Part shown: positions 11,622 through 23,400 of the stretch, piece after piece
How positions within the stretch are numbered: the stretch's first letter is position 1
Layout of the letters: every line of letters begins with the position of its first letter
Origin: Acephala macrosclerotiorum
Taxonomy: Eukaryota; Ascomycota; Leotiomycetes; Helotiales; Mollisiaceae
Length of the DNA stretch: 23,963 nucleotides
Assembly: GCA_014904845.1 (NCBI GenBank)
Contig: MU119721.1
Span: forward strand, 1-23,963
Direction: 5' to 3'
Position numbers and translations under genes: made by a program
The notes under the pieces: generated by a model
What the model saw: the letters and a program-made list of their open reading frames with translations, nothing else
What the model was told of the DNA's origin: nothing
The model's database searches: none

Positions 11622-13464
11622 TTATAATTAACGTCGATTTTATTCGATTATAAAAAATATTTTTATTTTTTAATTTTAATTCGCGTTTCTCAAAAAAAAA
11701 AATAAAAAAACTTTAATATAATTTTTTTTTTTAAACTCGATACAAATAAAAAAAAATATATTAATAACGTAATATTGAAAACTATTAAAAATCTTTTTAA
11801 TAAAATCGATTAAAAAATTAAATTTTAATATAATATTTAAAACGAATTCGTAAAAAATATAAATATTTTTATATTTAAACAAATAAATTTTAAGCGTTAT
11901 ATAATTATTAAAAAATTTTATTAAAAAGTAATCGAATATTTTATAATTATTATTTATATAAATATTAATAATTTCGTTTTTATTCGTATTAAAAATTAAA
12001 AATTAAAAATTATTTTTTTCGATTTAAAATTAGTTTTTTTTTCGAATATAATAAAAACTTTAATAAATTTAAAAACAATTTCTTTTTTTATTAAAATTGT
12101 AATATTTTTTAATTCGAAAAATTTTTTAACGAATAATATTTTATTATTTAATAACGATATTTATATTATTCGAAAAAATCGACGTTTTTTAATTATCGTC
12201 GAAATCGAGAAACTTTTTAATCGTTTATAATTTTTCGTTTTACAATAAAAATTTTATTTAAAAATCGAAAATTTTACAATAATAAAAGTTTTATTAATTA
12301 TATTAATACGAATAAAATAAATTATTATATTAATAAATTTTATAATTCGCGATTTTTTTATAATATAAAAAACGTTAAAATTATTCGTCGAATTATACAA
12401 ATTATATTAATTAAATAACTCAAGAAATAATATAATTATATAATATTAAACGTTTTTATTATAATATATTATTTATTAATAAAAATAATAATAAATACAA
12501 TAAATTTTATTATAAAAAAATTATCGTTTAAATTAAAAAATAATCGATTAATTATTGATAATTTAAATATAAAATGAATTTTATAATTAATAAAATTATT
12601 TAAATTATTTTATTTCGAATTTTAATTCACTTTTTTCAATTTTTTAATACTAGTAAAATATTTAAATTTATTATCAAAAAATCGATTATAGTTTATTACG
12701 ATTTAAAATATTAAAATTAATATAATTTAATAAAATATATTAAATAATTTTAATATAATAATTGTAATATATTAATTTTTTAAAAATAAATTATATTGAA
12801 TTTTCTCGTTATATAAATTATTACAATTTTTTTACTATTAAATACAATGATTATTTTATTGTTTTTAAACGAAAAAATAATAAAATTATAAAATTTATTA
12901 AAAAATAATTCGATATTATTCGTCGATACAAAAATAAAAACTTTAAAAACGTTAATATTATAAGCGAAATATTCGATATTTTAATACTCGAAACGTAATT
13001 TCGATTTTAAATATAAAATCTAATAATTAATATTACGATTGTTTTTTTATAAAAAAAGTATATTAAAAATAAAATTATAATTTACGAGAATAAAAAAATT
13101 ATATTCAATTAAAAAATTTTAACGTAAAATTAAAAATACAATATAATTAATAATTAATCGTTTATTTTTTAAAAGAATATAAATATCGACGAATTTTTAT
13201 AATTGTTTTTATAATAAATAATTTTTTTCAATTTAACGACGAAAATCGCAAAAAAAAATTTAAATAAAAAACTTTTAAATTTATTAAATAAACGTCGACA
13301 AATTATTATTTTATTATATTATATTTTTTTATATTATTTTTTTAAAAAATATAAACGTAATATATATTTAAAAACTATATATTTATTTTAAAATAAAAAT
13401 GTAAAATTACTCAAAATACGATTATTACATTTTAATAAACTTTTAAAATAACGAAAAATCGAAT

Positions 13465-13492
13465 TTACGCGAAATAAAAAAATTTCGCGTAA
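13465..13492. repeat. Perfect hairpin, 11-bp arms, A6 loop
   Basis: TTACGCGAAAT at 13465-13475 is the exact reverse complement of ATTTCGCGTAA at 13482-13492, with six A between. Each arm keeps CGCG, so four CpGs survive in 28 bases in symmetrical positions. Matched G/C-bearing arms are much less likely by chance than A/T arms here. It may be a relic terminator, element end or origin-like stem. Function unknown. Confidence 0.65.
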
Positions 13493-13537
13493 TAATATAT
13501 ATTTAAAAAACGTTAATTTAAATATATAATAATAGTA

Positions 13538-13554
13538 CTCGATAAAAAATCGAG
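13538..13554. repeat. Hairpin CTCGAT / ATCGAG with A5 loop
   Basis: Arms CTCGAT (13538-13543) and ATCGAG (13549-13554) flank five A. Outer AGTA (13534-13537) and TACT (13558-13561) extend it with a 3-base bulge. It lies 45 bases right of the 13465 hairpin. Confidence 0.5.
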
Positions 13555-16225
13555 ATTTACTATAAATAAATATTAATAAATACGTTATTTTCAATGTCTA
13601 TCGATAATTAATTATATTAAACATAATAAATTATATTATTTATTTATAATCAATAAATAAATATTTAATTGAAAACGATTTTAATATTTAATACAATATA
13701 TTCGAATTAAACGTTTAAATATTATATTGAAATATTAAACTCGCTAAATAAACTAATATAAATAAAATAAATTATATTAGTATTTTTAATAAATTTATTT
13801 AAAAAATAAATTACGTATTAAATTTTATTTTTTTTAATATTTTTTTTATTAAAACGACGATTAAAAAAATATATATATAATAATTTCGATTACGAGATTC
13901 AAATTATAATGATTTTAAAACGGAATAAAATCTCGTGAAAATAATATTATTATAAAGTATTGAAAATTGAATTAAAAAAATTAAAAAAATTAATTAAAAT
14001 CGACGTATTACGTTTTTTTAATTTTTAATATATTATTGATTTTATTTAAATTAAAATTTTTATATTGAATTTAATTAAAAATTTTAATTCGATTATTTAA
14101 ACAATAAATAAATTAAATTACGAAAATAAAAAAATAGTATTATAATAATTTTTGAAATATTAAAATATATATAAAACTTATTTAAAAATATAAAATACTA
14201 ATTTTAACAACGAATTAATAAATAAAACGAAGAAATTTCTTTTAATAATTAAACGAACGAAACGAATATATTAAAAACACGTAATTAATAATATTTCTAA
14301 TAATAAGTTTTTATATAAAATTATCGAATAATATAAATTATTTTTAAATTTCAAAGTATTATTATTAGAAATAAACGATAAAATTATTAAAAATACAATA
14401 AAAAAAATAAAAACTTTAAAATTAAAACTTTTTAATTATTTTAATATAAAAAATAATTTAAAATAAAATTTATAATAAAATTAAAATAAATCGAAATACT
14501 TTTTATAAAATTTTACGATTTTTTTTAAAAATAAATAAAAAAAAATACAATTGAGATTTTTAATATATCGTTAAATACAAATTGAATTATTATTAAATTT
14601 TTTAAAATATATTAAAAATATATTAAAAAATATATTTACGAGTTATATAATTAATACTTTTAATAAAATTACTTTTTTCAATTTTAAAAACTCGTAAAAA
14701 TAATTATATTATTTAAAATCGAAAAAAAAAAAAGTTTTTTTAATTTATTTTTAACAATTTATTACTTTTTTTTTATACGTTTTTAAAAGTATAAAAAAAT
14801 TATTATATATTATTTCGTATAAACGATTTTTATTAACGATATATTTAATTTATAATAATTTTAATAATAAATTTTATTTATAACGTAAAAATTGTTTTTA
14901 TAATCGAATATTAAATTACAATAATTATAATAAACGTTTAAAAAACTTTTAACGTTTTTTTAAAAAAAAAATTTAAAACGTATAATAAAATAAAACTTTT
15001 TATTATTTTTAATATTATATATATTATATTTAATAAAATTTTTACAATAAAATACGATTTTTTATTTCGATTATATAAATAATATTTATTTATATCGAAT
15101 TTCGAATTTATTCGATATTAATATTAATTTATTCGTAGTAAATATTTAAAATATTTTTATATAAAAATTTAAAAATAAAAAAAATTTAAAAAATTGTATT
15201 TTATTAAAAAATCGAATAATTATTTTTTATTTTATATAATTAACGAAAAATTTATAATACAATTAATTATTACGATTTTTTTAAAAAAAAAAAAAATTTG
15301 TTTTTAAATAATTAAAAATTTAATTCGATAAAAAAATTAATTTTAAAAAATATATTATAGAATATATAATAAAAATTAAAAAAATCTCGTTTTATATTCG
15401 AAATTTAATTCGAATAATAAATAATTTATTAATTTATTATTATAAAAAGCAATTACGATTTATATTCAATTTTCGATATTATACGATATAAAAATATAAT
15501 ACGTTAAACGAAAAAAATTAATTCGATTTTAATAACAAAATAAAAAAAATTTAATTAATATTAAAATCGATTAATATATCGATTTAATAAATAATATATT
15601 AATTATTTTAATAAAAAAATATTTTCGATATAAAAAACGATACTAATAATTACTTTTTTTAAAGACGTAAATTTATTATTTATTATAATAATTTTAAAAA
15701 AAACGAAATTTCATTTTATTATACGTTTTAAAACGATTAATAATTAGTATTTATTAGTAAAACGTATTTTTTCTTTTATAATTATTAAAAAAAGAAAAGT
15801 AAATACGTAATAACGAATTAAAATTAAAAGTTAACGATTAAAAAAAATTTTATTAATCGTTTTTCGTTTTTAATTCATTTAATTATATTTTTTTTCGAAA
15901 AATAAATTAAATTTTATTAATAAAAAATTAAAAAATATTAAATAATATTTTTATTTATTAACGTTATTATTTTTTTAAACGATTTAAAATAATACGTCGA
16001 AAAAAATAAATACGTAAATTACGATTATACGATTTATTAAAATAAAATATTAATAATTATAAATTATAATTCGATTAATAATTTTTTTTATATATTTAAT
16101 ATAAAAATAATCGAAATTTAAAAAAGTTTATAATATATAATTAGTTTTTTTTTTCTCGAAAACTAATTAATATCGATTTTAATTATATATAAATAATACG
16201 TTAATTATTTAATATATACGCGATG

Positions 16226-16247
16226 ATATATATATATATATATATAT
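16226..16247 (+). repeat. (AT)11 microsatellite
   Basis: Eleven uninterrupted AT units directly after CGCGATG. Ordinary slippage tract. Confidence 0.95.
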
Positions 16248-19200
16248 TTTTAATAAACTTTTTTAAATAAATAAAATATAATAAAAATATATAATATTAA
16301 AATTTAATAAATTTTAAAATACATAGAAATCGAAAATAATAAAATCGTTGATAAATTTATAAATTATAAAATTATAAAATTAAATTAAAATATTAATTTA
16401 ATTTTAAAATTTATAATTATAAATATTCATTCGATTATAAAAAAAATAAAAAACGAAATTTAATTTTTTTAATAAATTGAAAAATTTATTAAATTTTTAA
16501 TATAATACAAAAATTAAAAAATATTTTATATTATTAAACTTTTGTCGAAATTTGATTTTTTGCGAATTATATTTTATTTACGAAAATTTTATATAGTATT
16601 ATACGAAATTCAAATACGAAAATATTAAATTCGTTTGTTTTTATAAATATTGCAAAACTTCGAATTATTTAATTTATTATTTTAAAATAATACGTTGATT
16701 TTACTTTTAATTAAAAACGATTAAATTATTTAATTCGTTTATTTTAAAAGTAAAAAATAAAATATATTTTCGTATTTTTAATAAAATATTAAAAAAATTT
16801 AAAAAATTATTTGAAATTATAAAATTTTATTTTAAAATTTATATTCGATAAAAATATAATATATTAATACGTATAAAAAAACGTTAAAAAATAAAATACT
16901 TTTTCGAGATAATATTTTTTAAAATTAAAATTTAAAAACGTTTAATATTTTTAAATTTTTATTTTAAAAATATTATTATTATTTTTTTTTTTTATCGATT
17001 TTAAAATTTTAATATTCGATTATTGTAAAACAATTTCGATTTTATCGATTTATACGATTTAATTTTATTTTACGTTTTTTAAATACAATTTTTAATTTAT
17101 AATTATTCGATTTTTTAAAGTTTATTTTAATCGACAAAGAAAAATTTTTATTATCAAATTAATTTTAAATAAAACGTATATATATAAAATGCTTTTTAAT
17201 TAAATTATATTTTATATATAATTTTTTAATTTAATACGTTTTTATATTTTTCGAGAAATTACAAAATAATAAATTTTATTTGCGTTTTATAAAACGTAAA
17301 ATTAATATTATTATTATTATTAAAAAAAATTTCAATTAAATCAAATAAATTTAATCGTTAAAAATAAAAATAAAAATTAAATAAATCTATTTTATTATTA
17401 ATATTTAAATTAAATTTTAATTTTCAAATATAATTTTTTTTATTACTCGAAAAATTTAAAAAGTTTTTAATAAAAAATCGTTTAATTAAAATTTTTTTTA
17501 ATTGAATTCAATTGAAAAAAAATTATATTAAAAATTTAATTAATAATTTATATAAAAACAATAAAATGATTTAATAATTGTAAATTAAAAACGTAATCGA
17601 AAAACGAAAAATTATTAATTTTATATTATTATATAAACGATCAAAATTTTTAAAAAAAATAAAAAATTATTATAAAATAAAAAAATAAATTAATTCGAGT
17701 AAATTTAATTTTAAACGATTAAAATTAAATAATAATAAAACAATTGATTTTATATAATCGATAAATTAATTTTTTATTATTAATCGTTTTTTTTTTACGA
17801 TTTAAATCGAATAAAAATATTAAAATAAAATAAAATAATAAATTTTAATACGAATTTTAATATTAAAAAAAAATTAACGATTTAATTGAATTTATAAAAT
17901 AATTTATAGATTATCGAAATTCGTATTTGTATTTATTTTTTAAAATACGTTTAATTTTTTTAATTAAAATCGTTTAAATAATATAATCGTTTAATTTTAA
18001 AATTTTATATAAAATATTTTTTTTTATATTTAATAAAAGAATTTTATTTCGATTTTATTTCGATTTTTTTAATTTTTATTAAAATTATAATAATAAATAA
18101 TAAAATCGAAAATTTTAATATAATCGTAATTAAATTTTTTATTATATTACATTTTAAAAAATAATATATTAATTACAAAATAATATAATCGAAAATAGAA
18201 ATAATATATATATTTAATTATTTTCGATTAAAAATTGAAATTGAAATTAATTTTTTTTAAATTTTTTTTTTTTAAATAATTTAATCGAATTATTTAAATA
18301 AATTATTTATTTTTAATAAATATAATTCGATAAATTTTTAATCGATTTCGTTTTTTTAAAACTTTATAAAATATATTAATTATATATATTTTTTTATTAT
18401 TATTTTATAATTATTTAATTATTTATTTTTTGTTTTAATATGTGAAATAATTTTTAAAATAAATCAAACAATTTATAATTTCGTTTTTAAATTTAATAAT
18501 ATATATTTATATTAATTTTATTAAATGTTTTTTTAATTTAATAAAATAATTATACGATTTTTATTTATTTTTTTATATAATATATATATTATAAACATAT
18601 AATCTATTTTTAAATTTTATTATAAAATCGATCGAAAATTTATTAAATTTTAAACGTCGAAATAATTTATACGATTATATTAAATGAATTTATTTTAAAT
18701 AATTATATAAATTTCAAATATTTAAACGAGTAAAATTTTCGTTTTATTAAAATTTTAATTATTAAAATGAGAATTATTATAAGTCGATATAAGAAAAATT
18801 ACTCGATTTAATTAAAAAATTAAAAATTATTTCGAATAATAATTTTAATTTTATATTTATCGATTATTTATAAAATTAAATTTTCGTAAAATTATAAACG
18901 AAATTTTTTATTTTTAAAAAATTAAAAAATCGAAATAAAATTATATAATTCTATAAACAAATATTATTTGACGATAATAAAAATAATTATTATTAATTTA
19001 TCGTTCGAATTTAAAATCGAAATAAAAATATTTTTAATTTCTTCGAATTTAATTTACTTTTTTACATTTTCGTATAATTTGAAATTATTAAATCGAAAAT
19101 TAATAAATTGAAATCGATTTAAAATAATATAATTAATATAATCGATATTAATAATTTATATAATATATTTTTATTAAATAATTTGAATATTTTTTATATA

Positions 19201-19335
19201 TCAATTATATAATATATTAAAATTTAAAAGTAATAAAACGAAAAAAATTTAAAAAAAAATTTATTATTTTAAATAATAAAAAAATTTTTTTTTTATAAAA
19301 ATTAAAAATATATATATAATATAAAAATGAATAAC

Positions 19336-19353
19336 AATAATAATAATAATAAT
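19336..19353 (+). repeat. (AAT)6 microsatellite
   Basis: Six AAT units, about 70 bases left of R2 copy 2. Ordinary slippage tract. Confidence 0.93.
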
Positions 19354-19420
19354 AAACGAAATAAATTTTTTTATAAAAATTTAAAAAAAAAAAATTAAAA
19401 AAAAAATAATTAAAAAATAA

Positions 19421-20003
19421 TTTTTTTATTAATCGTTTTATTAAAAAATACGTATATTAATAATATTAATTTAAAATTAAATTTTTAAATATTTAAAATT
19501 TATAATTTATAATATTTATTTAATTTATTATAAAAATTTGAAATAAATTTATTGAGCGCTTATTAAAATATTAAATTATAAAATAAAAAATTACGAAAAT
19601 TTTAATATTTTTTATTAAAAAATTAATAATCGTATTTTATTCGATTAATTATTAAAAATATTAATATTATTTAAAATTTAATCGTAAAATCAATTAATTT
19701 AAATAAAATTTATACGTATAAAAAAAATAAACATATAAAATATTATAATTAATCGAGTAATTAATTAATATTAAAATTTTAAATTAAAAAATTAAAAAAA
19801 TTAAATAATTTAATTAATTAAATATAATTATATAATTGTTATTTATAATTATAATTATTCAAAAATCGAAAATTTTAAAAATTTTATTAATTAAATTTAT
19901 TTATTAATCGATTATTAATTAAATATTAAAAATTTAAATATATAATAATTATATAATACGTATTATTAATAAATCGTTAATATTATTAACAATTGATTAA
20001 TAA
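19421..20003 (+). repeat. Repeat R2, copy 2 (fully decayed)
   Basis: Collinear with 9441-10175. When C is read as T and G as A in copy 1, long stretches match copy 2, including the former GC island: for instance copy 1 GATTAAGTGTAGCTATATAA corresponds to AATTAAATATAATTATATAA here. Several CpGs survive at matching places: 19631-19632, 19642-19643, 19867-19868, 19909-19910, 19959-19960 and 19975-19976 correspond to 9761, 9772, 10037, 10080, the 10129-10132 cluster and 10145. Two deletions relative to copy 1 (111 and 34 bases) fall between short direct repeats. Homology fades after about 20003. Confidence 0.87.
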
Positions 20004-20327
20004 TATTTTTTTTTAATAATATTAAAATATGTATTAAAATATAATTAAATATATAAAAATTAATATAAAAATAAATATTATTAAAAAAAATAATTAAAAA
20101 TAAATAAATAAAAATTAATATTAAAAAAATATTAAAAAAAACTTCAAAAATAATTAATTAATTAATTAAAAATAAACGATTAATTATTAAAAATATTAAT
20201 ATTTTATTTATAAAAAAATAATTAATAATAATACAAATATTTTAAAAAAAATTATAAAATATTTTTAAAATATTTTTTTATATTTTAATATTTTATATAT
20301 TTATTTAAAAATAATTAATAAAATATT
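20004..20327. other. Decayed AT-rich DNA, no gene
   Basis: Almost no G or C. A 27-base segment at 20177-20203 is identical to 19642-19668 inside R2 copy 2, perhaps a third scrap of R2 or chance similarity of low-complexity DNA. Nothing else is recognisable. Confidence 0.65.
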
Positions 20328-20436
20328 ATTATTATAAAATAATATTATTATAAAATAATATTATTATAAAATAATATTATTATAAAATAATATTATTATA
20401 AAATAATATTATTATAAAATAATATTATTATAAAAT
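20328..20436 (+). repeat. 16-bp minisatellite, 6.8 perfect units
   Basis: The unit ATTATTATAAAATAAT starts at 20328, 20344, 20360, 20376, 20392, 20408 and 20424; the last stops after 13 bases where G appears at 20437. All units are identical. The unit is itself nearly an inverted repeat (ATTATT...AATAAT). Perfect identity suggests recent expansion, although a unit without G or C cannot record C-to-T mutation. Confidence 0.97.
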
Positions 20437-23400
20437 GAAATAAAATAATTAAAAATAATATATAAAATTTATATAATTTTTATTTTTTTAAATAAAACTC
20501 GAATTAAAATTAATTAATATAAAATATTTAAAACGAAAAATATATATAATTATTTAAAAAAAAAAAAGTTTTATTTATAATATATAAAATTATTAAAAAT
20601 ATTAAATAATTTTTATTTAATTACGATTTGTTTTAAAAAATTTAAATAATAATAAAAAACGTAATTATTCGATTTAATTTTTTTTTATAATTTTAAAAAA
20701 TTTTATAATTTAAACGAAAAAATATTTATAATAATATTAATTATATATTTATTTTTTAAAATTATAAATAATATAAATAAAATGTATTTCTTTTTAAAAA
20801 AATCATAAAAAAAAAATTTAAAATTTTTTTTTATTTAAAAATTAATAATAATTTTTTTTAAAAAAATAATTAATTAATTAAATTAATTAATAATAAAATA
20901 ATTCGCAAAATAAATTACGAAATAAATATTTTCGAATTGAAATAATTAAATAAAAAAACGAATATTTTATAATAAATAAATAATTTTTATTTTTAAATAA
21001 TTTTTATTTTTTAATAATAATAATAATAATATTTATTAAAAATTTTTTATTTAAAATTCGTTATTAATATAAAAATAAATATAAAAAAATTTTTTTTTTT
21101 TTATTTATTATTAAATATTTTATATTAATTTATAAATTTATATTAAAAATATAATATTTTTATTTTCGAATTAATAATATTAATAATTATTTAAATTAAA
21201 AATCGAAATTAAATTATAATTAATTTAAAAAATTTCATTTAATATATAATATTTTTTTTAAATTTTATTATAAAAAAATTATTTTTTATATAAATATTAA
21301 TAAAAGAAATTTTTAAAAAAAATTTCAACAAAAAAATTTATTTTTAATATTAATATTTTTAATTGATTTTTAATTTTTTATATAATTATATTTATAATAA
21401 TTTTAATTATAAAATTTATATTAATAAAAATTTAATAATAAATATATTTATTTTTATTATTTAATTAATAATAATAATAAAAACTTTAATTTATAAATTT
21501 TAAATTGTAATTAATTTTATAAAAAAAAACGAATAAAATTTTAAATAAATTAAAATCGTAAAATATATAATTATTTATAATAATAATATAATAAATAATT
21601 TTTTAAAAATATATAAATTTTTAAAATTTCAAATTTATATAAAATCGATTAAATTTTTGAATTTTTTTTTAAATTATTTATTTTAATTATAATAATTAAA
21701 TTTTATTTAATAATTTTTTTAAATTAAAATTTTTTATATTTTATATATTAAAAAATTTATTTTTTATATTTTTATAATAAAATTATAAAATAATAATTAA
21801 AAAGTTTTTATTATATTTAATATTAAATTTATTATAAAAAAATTAATAATATAAATATAATAATCAAAAAAATTTATAATTTTATAAAATATTTTTATTA
21901 TAATTTATTTATTATTTTTTTTAAATATAAAAATTAATATTAATAATAAATATTAAATATATTTAAAAAAAAATTTAATATATTTAATATTATTATTTTA
22001 TTTTCGATTAATTTATTTAAATTTTTATATATTATTATAATATTATTTAATAATAAAATTTTTGTATATATTTAAAAAATCGTTATATAATAATTAAAAA
22101 AAATTTAATATAAATAAAAATATTAAAAATATAAAATAATTTAATAAAATTAATAAATTTTTTAAATAATAAAAATACGACAAATTAAATTTATTTTATT
22201 ATTAAAATAATTATTAAATTTTTTATTATAATTAATTAAATAAATTATTATAATTTTATTATAATTTATAATATAAATAAAAAATTATAAATATATATTA
22301 ATAATTAAAAATAAATATAAATTTTTATAAATAAAATAATTAATTATTTTAAATAAAAAATTTTGAAAATTATAATTAAATAATATATAAATATTATATT
22401 AAATTTTAAAATTAAAATATTAATAAATTTTAAAAATTATAATAATTAAAATAAATTATATTTTAAATAAAATAAATAAAATATATTATAAAAAAAATTT
22501 TAATATTAAAAAAATTAAAAAAAAATTTATAATTTTTTTAAATATTTTAAAAAAAAAATTTATTAATTAAATTTGAAAAAATTAATTATATATAAAATTT
22601 TTAATATATTAATTTTTTTTATTATTTAAATTTTTAAAAATACAAAAAAAAATTTTATATATAATAATATATTTCAAAAATATTTAAAATTTAAAATTAA
22701 AATTATTATTTTATTTTAAAAAAAAAAATTATTATTTAAAAAAATTTATTATTATAATTTTGTTTATTATTAAAATTAAAAATAAATTTTTAAATAAATT
22801 TTTTATAATTAAAATTTAAAATTTAAAATTTTATTTTATATAAATTATAAAATAATATAATAATAAAATTTTTAATAATAAATTAAAAAACGAATAATAT
22901 AAAATATTAATATATAAAATAATAATAATAAAAAAAAATTTAAAATAATTAAATAAAACGTATTATAAATTAAATTATAAAAAATATATATAAAAAAATC
23001 ATAAAATAAATTATAAAATAAAAAATAAAAAATTTTTTTAAATTAATAATAATAATTTGAAAAAAATCGTAAAATTAAAATAAAATTAAAATCGTTTATT
23101 TCGTTTTTTTGATTTAATATTTATTAATAATTTTTATATTTTAATTTTTATAATTTTTATAATTTTCGTAATTTAATAATTTTTATATTATTAAATAAAA
23201 ACATTTTATTTTATTATTATTATATATAATAAAATCAAAAATTATATTTATTTTTTATTTCGAATTATTAATATTTTTTCGATTTACGTTTATTTTATTT
23301 TTTTAAAAATAATCGTTTTTTTATTTTAAATATATATTTTTTAACAATTAAAAATTTATTATATATAATATAATTATAAATAAATTTTAATATAATATAA

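Larger units (their letters stand above)
10377..19335. other. CpG-rich decayed DNA, possible ruined element interior
   Basis: About 9 kb with no open gene but many surviving CpGs, for example 12 in 11461-11640, against about 7 in the 1380 bases from 21721. Non-CpG survivors on the + strand favour C over G between 12421 and 13440 (hand count about 27 C to 15 G). Because CpG appears to survive mutation, the high CpG count suggests an originally GC-richer sequence, possibly protein-coding. It lies between the two direct copies of R2, which would suit the interior of a large LTR element, but I can identify no pol or gag motif. Hairpins lie at 11606-11621, 13465-13492 and 13538-13554. Confidence 0.55.

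Noticed and set aside
11676..11882. 68-codon open frame on the minus strand
   Set aside because: Translation is almost wholly F, I, K, N, Y and L, has no recognisable domain, and its length is near the longest expected by chance at this base composition. The region is CpG-bearing decayed DNA.
13388..13594. 68-codon open frame on the minus strand
   Set aside because: Same low-complexity composition, no domain, and it runs across the hairpins at 13465 and 13538. It could be a relic of an element frame but nothing supports that.
9441..20003. Confident call of a complete LTR retrotransposon
   Set aside because: No clear TG...CA ends, target-site duplication, polypurine tract or pol domains, and R2 homology passes the apparent LTR end.
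20328..20436. CRISPR array
   Set aside because: Units are contiguous 16-mers without spacers.
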